Below, in pieces: positions 55,556-64,000 of a stretch of 64,000 nucleotides of DNA. The stretch is from contig OY740765.1 of NCBI GenBank assembly GCA_963513935.1, positions 70,094,253-70,158,252 of the forward strand, given 5' to 3'. This stretch comes from Aphrophora alni (lineage: Eukaryota > Arthropoda > Insecta > Hemiptera > Aphrophoridae). Positions within the stretch are counted from its first letter, which is position 1. The number at the start of each line of letters is the position of its first letter. Below the pieces are notes generated by a model that saw only the letters and a list, made by a program, of their open reading frames with translations, was not told where the DNA came from and made no database searches. Made by a program: the position numbers and the translations under genes.

Positions 55556-57218
55556 AGATATTGCAGCCGAGTGAATCTGCTGGTGAAAGTTTGTTGACCC
55601 TTTCTTCAACCCAGACAAAAGTCGGTACACAAGTTAGACAACAAAGACATACGAGACAAAGACTTACCGTCCCCCAAGGCCCCATTTAAAGTTTTTCGGC
55701 AGATAGACCATCCCTCGACGACATCTCTTTCACTCGGAACCGTGGGTTAAATCAATCACCAACTGTCAAACAACCTATTGAATATTTCAACTTGTTGTTC
55801 ACTGCCGAACTAAAAACTTTAATTGTTAACGAGACCAACGACTTTGCCGAAACAAAAAAATCTGGTGTGAGTATCCATGCTCGAATAAGAAGGTGGAAAA
55901 CCCTAACCATAGAGGAATTCACTCTGTGGTTAGGGTTACTTATTCACATGGGAAACATGGTACTCCCCAGAATTTCAGACTACTGGACTACGGACAAACT
56001 ATTCAACTTGCCTTTTGTCTGAAGTGTGATGAGTAGAGACAGATTTATGAATATTCTAAACTGTCTCCACTTTCACAACAACCCCCCTCCGCAAACAGAG
56101 ACTGACCGACTATACAAAATTAGGCCCCATTTCAATTTTCTTCATGATATTATGGAAAAACTTGTGACTCCGACTAGACGACTCTGTATTGACGAATCCA
56201 TGATCCTCTGGAGAGGGCGATTGGTTTTTCGAGTTTACCTGAAGGGAAAAAGGCATAAGTATGATATAAAACTATACATGCTCACCGAAAATTCAGGTCT
56301 TGTCTTAAGGTTTATAGTATACTCGGGTTCTGGTGATCAAGAAGTTGGTGGGCAAGGTCATGTTGATATGGTTGTCCATAAACTGATGGAAGGTCAATTA
56401 GATTTTGGTCATTCATTGTTTTTGGACAATTATTATAATAGCGTACGACTTGCTCATGAACTCCTTGAGCGCAAAACCTATGTAACTGGGACCTTACGGA
56501 AAAACCGAAAAAACAACCCCCTCAAGTTGTTTCCAAGAAGTTGAAAAAATCTGAAACCACCTCCCTATTTTCCGATTCAGGTATTTGCGTTCTCAAATGG
56601 AATGATCGACGAGAAGTGCTGATGATAAGCTCAGAGTTCAGTCCAGACCTGGTCGATGTCACCGATCGACGAGGACGTGTAGTTCAAAAACCAGAAATGG
56701 TCGCTGAATACAATAAGTTGATGAGTGGAATCGACCACATGGATCAACTCTTGGCTTATTATCCGATAGAGCATAAATACATGAAATGGTATAGGAAGGT
56801 GGCCATTCACATTTTTCATCTGATCCTTACCAATTCCTATATCCTGTTCAGAAGGGATAATCCCAGTTCCAAAATGTCCCTTTATGATTTCCGCTTTAAT
56901 TTGGTAAAGTCCCTCACAGCTCCTGCTTTTCCTTCTCCATCTGCTCCTTCCAACATTCCCCCTGTTCCTTCCAACCCTCCCTCTGTTCCTTCCCCCGGCC
57001 CTTCCTCACAGACAACCACGGTTCTTCATGCTCCCCGACAAAGACCGCTGAACGACAAAAACAAACGACTTTTTCGACGATGTGTAGTATGCTTGAAGTC
57101 TGGGAAAAGAAAGGAGTCGTCATACTACTGCCCAGACTGCCCCAAAGAGCCACATTTGTGTGCGCCGTGTTTTCGGGAATATCACGAAAAACAAATAACA
57201 AGTGCAATATGTATATAA
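55556..57218 (+). pseudogene. piggyBac transposase main exon (DDD core, Cys-rich tail)
   Basis: Acceptor TTGTTTCAG; the exon starts ILQPSESAGESLLTL, a third copy of the small-exon motif. The core has EYFNLLFTAELKTLIVNETN and FTLWLGLLIHMGN, then the catalytic aspartates in RRLCIDESMILW (about 56191), HSLFLDNYYNSV (about 56425) and LMSGIDHMDQLL (about 56733). A proline/serine linker precedes the cysteine-rich finger CVVCLKSGKRKESSYYCPDC...CAPCF. Lesions: TAA at 55687, TGA at 56020, frameshift just before 56541. In the family it excises and inserts at TTAA; this copy is dead as read. Confidence 0.92.
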
Positions 57219-57537
57219 AAAAATATGTTTAATTTAGTTTTATATAGTAAAAAATAGCGTAGGTAGTTTAGTGTAAGATAAGTTTAGCAAAATCAAAAAA
57301 AAAATTGTTTGCATTGTAAATATAAAAATTTGTAATTTTTTTTGTAATTTTAATTGTACAGTATATTTAATATTTTCAAATAGTTGTAATTAGTTTAGTA
57401 ATTCAGTTTTTTTTTTCAATTGTAAATAGATGTAAATATAAAAAATTATCATTTTTGTAATTTTAATTGTATGTTTAAAATTTATTTTTAGAATTTAGTT
57501 TCGTAGTTTATTTATTTTCTCCCCATATGAAGTTCCA

Positions 57538-57545
57538 ATAAAACA
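57538..57545 (+). terminator. Poly(A) signal of the piggyBac transposase
   Basis: CCAATAAAACA about 320 bp after the transposase stop, inside element F. Confidence 0.5.
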
Positions 57546-57823
57546 TATTTAGAAAAATGAAAATGTATTATATCAATTAAGGTAAAGGGACATAAAAAAT
57601 GAAAGTTTGTCTCATTGTTAGCGTAATCATTTAAGGATTGAATTATGTAGCTAAAAAGTAGTTACAAATGAATAACAAACAGGACGTAATTTCTGTCATA
57701 CCGCCGTATCTCCCTTCATAATAAATACATGAATAAAATAACAATCAATAATTATCATTTCAATATTGATTGTTATTATTTTGAATAAATTAATAAATTA
57801 TAGGTATTTGTGTTTTATGTACA

Positions 57824-58003
57824 AACAATTTTTACTATTCCGAAAATGTTAATTTCATACTAAAACATGTAAAAATGATCCACAAAAAATTTTTTTCTAT
57901 TCCAAAAATGTTAATTTCACACTAAAACATGTAAAAATGATTCACAAACCATTTTTTACTATTCCGAAAATGTTAATTTCACACTAAAACATGTAAAAAT
58001 GAT
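57824..58003. repeat. ~60-bp tandem repeat, three copies
   Basis: ACTATTCC.AAAATGTTAATTTCA.ACTAAAACATGTAAAAATGAT occurs three times in the 3' part of element F. Confidence 0.9.
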
Positions 58004-58219
58004 TACCGAAAATTAAAAATTTAAGTAAAATGAATTTTATTATGAGAATAAATTTTTAAGTATGCGGTAGTAGCCGCGTTGAGTCATAGACTTGAACAGG
58101 GCAGTGAACTAACCTACCCTATGGCGCACGCGGCTAATGACGCAACCCTTACCAGATGCCGCCATATTGTAGTCAGACATAATAGTACCCCTCTTGAGGC
58201 TTAGCACTCAAAGTGTTAA

Positions 58220-59492
<1,273 letters not shown>

Positions 59493-61700
59493 CTAAAATG
59501 AAGCAAACATGATAATTACAATAATGCACTTACAGTAACACAATGCATCACTTTCACAAAAAAAGACCTTGAAGTAAGTAAGAACAAAGTTTTTCCTTTC
59601 AGAATAATTTAAAAAATTACAAATTGTTTATTAAAATTAAAGTGTTAAAAAATATCAGTTGTAACATCTTAAATTTAAACAATTATTAAAGTAATTAGAG
59701 CTAAAAACCATACAAAATGTAAATGTTTAGTTCAAGCAAAATTGATCTTATAAAACTCTATTTATATAACCATCAATAAACCAAAATCATAGATAATAGT
59801 TTGTATTTATAATAATATACAAATATCTCACTTAATGATGTAAAGCTGATGTAGGAATTTAATGTCTCATGCTAATACTAACACCTTATGCTAATTAAAC
59901 TACTGTACATTTTGAAAGTTTTCCTAACTTCCCCTTGCCTCTTTGCAACCTTCATCCTGACAACCAAATATATGGTGCAGCATCTAAAGTACATATTGAT
60001 GATATTTTACTGATATAAAAATGTTTGCTATTAAGACAAATATATATGCACATAACTTCTTTAAATATCAATAGGATAATGTGTAACTGACAAATGAAAA
60101 GTTTGTACACATGTACTAAACTTCAGAGGACTAAAGGAATAAATTTAAAAGTATTTTCCTGACATTTATCTCTAGAATATACACCATATTTTTGAAAAAT
60201 TTCATTCTTAGACTTGTTTCATGAAAATTGATTTTTGTACTTTTTTAGGTTATAAAATGAATACAGGTTTTACAAATAGAAAAACTGTTTACCATTATAA
60301 TTTCAAAATTGTTTACTATAATAAAAAGTGTTTACAATATTTCAGCCAAGTAGTAAAAATATGTTTCTAAACATAATACTTCTGGGTAGTTTATTTAAAA
60401 GAAAAAAAAGTTTTATTGTCGTGCTTCAAACTAATGATGTCCAATTTCAAATCTTAAAAAAGAGATGGGTTTATTAAGTACTGATTTAATTTTTTTTTTA
60501 TTTAGATTATTCTTCAAATATTTGGAATCTATTATGAAAAAATATAACTTATGAAAAAAATTAAATTATGAAAAAAATAACTTGAACATGGAGAGAAAAA
60601 TAATAGCAGAACTAGTGATTAAACGATTATACTTCTTCCTTCGCATATACTTGATGTAAGAAAGTAGTTTATTTGGAAGAAAACCAATATCAATACAATC
60701 ATTGTCAGAATTTTTTTTGTATCTTGTAAATTCTTTGTAAAATTAACAGTTTTCAAGTATACGACTTCAAAATTTCCAACAGCCACCATTTTGAAAATAT
60801 TCAAAATAACATTTTTGTTTTTAGTAAACTTGTGTAATGTAAAATTTAAAGTGGGTGTTCTAAATATGAACTTAATATTTTTAAACGAAGGGGAATTGAA
60901 AAATATTTTACTGCACACTTTTTGTTCCTTTTGGCATGTAGAATCCGAAAACATATAGAGCACCAAGGTTTTTGTGACACTGTATAAATTTGTTTAACTT
61001 AATGTCGAAAATGTGTGTACATGATTTTTCCCAGTAGGATTCGTAGTTATATTTTGTTGGGATTTAACTAACTAATTAGATCAATTAAAGATCAGTTTAT
61101 CAACAGTTTTCTTATGACAGACTCTCTATCTTAAATCGTTACTTGGAATGAACATGTCTAAAAAGTGTGTGTTGTCTACAAATTGAAATAGGATTACCTA
61201 AAAATCATATAACACAACAATTAAAATCATGCATATAATATGAATCGATTATAGATTAACAGAGAGTTTCAACCTCACTATGAAAATTTTCAATTCCGTT
61301 GAATAAATATTTTCTCCATTATAGTGTAACACACGGTTGCAGCAAGGATGTGTGTTAGAAGATGTAAGTGCAGTGAGAAGTTTGGTGGTACAAAGATGAA
61401 TGATATGGACAGCAGCAGTTTCAATACCTAACAGTGAATTAAAAAAAAAAAATTATCAGAGTTTCCATGCAAAACAAAAAACTCAAAAGAATTATGAATT
61501 CATAAACTATTCAGATTGTTTAAAATAAATTGCTGAACAATTAAAAGTTGTTTTTTTTACATTTCCAAAACTTATTACTTACTTAACTACTTACTAAACA
61601 TTACTTTCATTGAATCTATTTAACAAATGCTAATTTATATAAAAAAGTAAGATCATCTTCCTCTTTAATAATCAGTATGTAAACAAAGGGAAAATCTAAA
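59493..61700. other. PDHB intron, no gene seen
   Basis: AT-rich. A minus-strand open frame (60619-60966) is lysine/phenylalanine-rich without domain features. I searched here for the next PDHB exon upstream and did not find it. Confidence 0.55.
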
Positions 61701-61706
61701 TCAAAA

Positions 61707-61955
61707 ATTAATATAAATAAATCAGTGGTTCAGTACTCAATTATTCTTTACTTACAATTATTATTAAGAATGACTATCTCCTATCTTATTACACTACTAT
61801 AATATCCTTATTATTACTATTAATCCAGAATGACTCCAATTGTTGTGACCCACAGATATGATTCTATGTTATAGTTTATAATGCCTTGTCTCTGAAATAA
61901 TTACAAGGTTTATACACAAAGTTTGCTCACCCTGCTTGCCACTCATGGATGCTCT
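61707..61955 (-). repeat. LTR-like repeat, copy 2 (downstream of env-like gene)
   Basis: Reverse complement of 29345-29577, beginning right after the env-like frame ends. This is the position of a 3' LTR for a minus-strand element. Terminal nucleotides are not clear. Confidence 0.65.
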
Positions 61956-61960
61956 ATGAC

Positions 61961-63346
61961 TCATGGTAGGATCCAAAGATGCCTTGCCATCACATGGAAA
62001 CTGCTCACCAATAATGTCACGTTCATATAGGGACAATGACAGGGTATGGTAACTTCAATTGTGCCACGATGACCATGAGGAAATGTATAGTTGTGGTTTA
62101 CACAACCGCATTTGAGGTGAGTGTGAGGGGTAGGTTGTGTGACAGTAAAGGTATCGCCTGTGATCTCTGTGATTGGAAGCTCCCCATTACCTGGTACACA
62201 GGGAAAAGCACATTGCTTAGCTATTCCAACTCCTGCGATGAGTTGAGCTGCACAAACTTGTGATATTGTTCCAGAGGTCCGCTGTCTCAGAAGGAAACAC
62301 ATCCCAGTTCTAACTGGTTGACATTCATTCAGCTGCTTTCCCGTCAATGTCCTCATGGATTTTCCATTGGTAGCCACTATGGTTGGTTCCATGGATATCT
62401 GACAGGTATGATTCTCCCAACGCAACGGTATAGGCACATATTCAAATAACTTCCAATCCATCAGGTAGCGATTAATAGGCACTTTAATCGTAGAGATCAC
62501 AGAGGTAGGAGTGTAAATTCTATTTATGAATTGCTAACGACATGTGTTTTGAATATAAGCGTGACTTTAATATTTTCAAATCTATGATCAAAGTTGTAGA
62601 AGGTATGGTCGTATGTGTAGCTATATGGTCCCTACAACCAGCATGAACTTAAAACTAACATTATAGCATTGTATTAAATCTGGCGCTGTTGCCTCAACAC
62701 ATTATACACCAAAGTCCCATACACCTCTGCCGCAATCACGTTACCTATCTGCTGCATATTGACCTGTAATTCCTGTAACACAACATGCACTAGTCGTAAG
62801 ACATCAGTCACATTAGACGCGTATCCTTGAAGTGTTGTAGCCGTGTTAACCAAATCAGCATGATACCCTCGAATAAGCTACTGCACCTTGTTCAAATGAT
62901 TGTTAACAGTCTCTTCATTGTTGGTCGAAACGTTGAATTCTTCATCTGTAGCCGTACCACAGCACCAATGGAAGATATCACCGATGCTAATAATTGCCCA
63001 GGGTGATCTGACTCGGCTACCCATCGCACAGTCGTGTATCCTGATCGTCGCCTGTTGAACATCATCTGTGCCATTCAACATTGTCTCTATTGCCCGCATC
63101 ACTTGACACAAAGGTGAAATGGTCTTCTAGGCATGATTTAGTCACTATAGGTAAATTTTTAAAATGCAGCTGTAAAGGAGTTAGGGGAAATGTATGTGAG
63201 AGGTATTACAGAATCATATATATATAATTGGTGGCCTTTGCTTGAAAATGTGCTCCTGTAGACACGAAGACAGGAATGCCGAGAGAGGTAACAAAGATCA
63301 TGGGGAAAAAGATGAAACACCCCCACATCATGCTTGGTATCATCAT
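61961..63346 (-). pseudogene. Envelope-like glycoprotein pseudogene
   Basis: On the minus strand an ATG at 63346 opens a hydrophobic signal-like segment (CFIFFPMIFVTSLGIPVFVS). A shifted frame gives AIISIGDIFHWCCGTATDEE, echoing the IGDxLxxLFGTATExE segment of fusion-type envelopes of insect LTR elements. A heptad-like helix (LQELQVNMQQIGNVIAAEVY) follows. The distal part (61961-62500) is Cys-rich: LRWENHTCQISMEP, LNECQPVRTGMCFL, CAFPCVPGNGELP, CGCVNHNYTFPHG. Stops near 62880 and 63213 and frame changes kill it. No furin site or clear anchor is visible. The element class (Gypsy or BEL/Pao-like) is uncertain. Confidence 0.6.
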
Positions 63347-63721
63347 TGTTAAAATTATTATGTGGAGAACCTTCTCTCACACTGGTCGACTATAACTGAG
63401 CAATGATTTGCTTTAATTCCCTTGTAATTATAAAACACAAAAAGAAACAAACTACTCCTTTGTGAAACAAATTAAAACTGCAATACTCAATTTCCTAGTT
63501 AAAGTCATTCTGTATTGTACATTATGCATTAAAATTACTTAAAACAAACATAAATAATATCTAAGTTATATGTAAATCATTTAATAAATAATGTAAATCA
63601 TTGAGAATGGAAGAATCTTTCTACAAGTTAAATAATTGGTAAATAAATATAAAGAACAATTGTTACATCACCATGGTAACCTAATTATCTGTATAATATT
63701 CCTTCAACTTTGCGACGTGCA

Positions 63722-63940
63722 CTATGTCACCCACCCATTTTCCATATCTACAAACGATGTGGGGGGGGGATCTTTTTCTAATTCGGCCTCTTTTTCAGAA
63801 CTGTTTTCTGACTCTACATTTTTTAATTTCACGATAACTTCAGAATCTCTGAACACTTGAAATGTTTCTACTTGGTCATCCATTGATACATAGGAATCAA
63901 GTTCATTCCTAAATTTATTCATTAACCCATTTATGCCCAA
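63722..63940 (-). pseudogene. Tigger-type transposase C-terminal relic
   Basis: Minus strand NELDSYVSMDDQVETFQVFR, then an acidic run and EKDPPPTSF, resembling the DDxVxTxxxLTDxEI...acidic...PPPSF tail of Tigger/Jerky transposases. No core domain in the window. Confidence 0.45.
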
Positions 63941-64000
63941 ATTTTTTTTTTTTTTCTCTAATTTCGTTTTCCTCGTAGTATTTTGTTGTTAGGGGTTGAA

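Larger units (their letters stand above)
53470..58215 (+). mobile_element. piggyBac element F, near full length (4.7 kb)
   Basis: TTAA at 53466-53469 and 58216-58219. Ends CACGTTCAGTGCTCACACG and (reverse complement) CACTTTGAGTGCTAAGCCTC are inverted repeats. A subterminal palindrome GCGTCTATAGACGC lies near 53528-53541. It carries a multi-exon transposase gene and its own poly(A) signal (about 57539). Inactive because of coding lesions. Confidence 0.92.

Noticed and set aside
61322..61432. Open, less AT-rich stretch considered as the next PDHB exon
   Set aside because: Translations on both strands do not match the E1 beta segment that should precede AGLRPICEF.

Overview
This is a strongly AT-rich, intron-dominated stretch of an animal nuclear genome, most likely an insect (arthropod). 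The grounds are a metazoan-type split PDHB gene, insect-type errantivirus and Gypsy retroelements with fusion-type envelope genes, and abundant Tigger/pogo, piggyBac, hAT, Jockey and Penelope-like relics. No prokaryotic or organellar features were seen.

The only host gene I can support is the mitochondrial pyruvate dehydrogenase E1 beta subunit (PDHB), on the minus strand. Its last five coding exons lie at 59385-59492, 27462-27569, 19458-19638, 17391-17624 and 9846-9994 (stop). Together they encode about 259 residues, from the AGLRPICEF region to the C terminus. The first ~100 residues are not visible here and probably lie beyond 64000. The introns are 31.8, 7.8, 1.8 and 7.4 kb and are largely built of transposons.

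Region 1-9800 (downstream of PDHB): the 3' part of an errantivirus-like retroelement (RNase H end, broken integrase, env with one internal stop, probable 3' LTR), a degenerate ~75-bp tandem array at 3830-6850 hosting a pogo-type MITE, a small non-LTR RT relic, and unremarkable AT-rich DNA.

Region 9800-31390 (PDHB introns): a 6.2-kb Tigger element (10107-16338) carrying a nested hAT element, a Penelope-like fragment with RT and GIY-YIG motifs, and a possible piggyBac MITE; three more Tigger-type elements (18182-19336, 20558-21508, 21574-22982); two Jockey-like fragments; a Tc1/mariner-type transposase pseudogene; and piggyBac-like pieces.

Region 30060-58215: a nest of mobile elements inside one PDHB intron, resolved to the base by target-site duplications (TSDs). 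A piggyBac-like element D (30060-53300) was hit in its right terminal repeat by Gypsy element A (31397-53297, TSD GTGT). A's gag was hit by LTR element C (33459-46637, TSD GGGC). C's LTR was hit by antisense LTR element B (35065-44202, TSD ATAT). One LTR of B was hit by a piggyBac-type MITE (35156-35832, TSD TTAA). A second TTAA-flanked MITE (49974-50667) splits A's integrase. Just beyond D is an almost full-length piggyBac element F (53470-58215). Its transposase has catalytic aspartates, a Cys-rich tail, several inactivating lesions and an unusual run of small, homologous, phase-1 symmetric exons.

Region 58216-64000: PDHB exon, intron, and a second decayed envelope-like gene (61961-63346, minus) next to an LTR-like repeat that recurs inverted at about 29345-29577; a Tigger C-terminal relic lies at the right edge.

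None of the mobile-element coding regions is intact. All positions were read by eye; similarity calls rest on recognised motifs, not on database searches.
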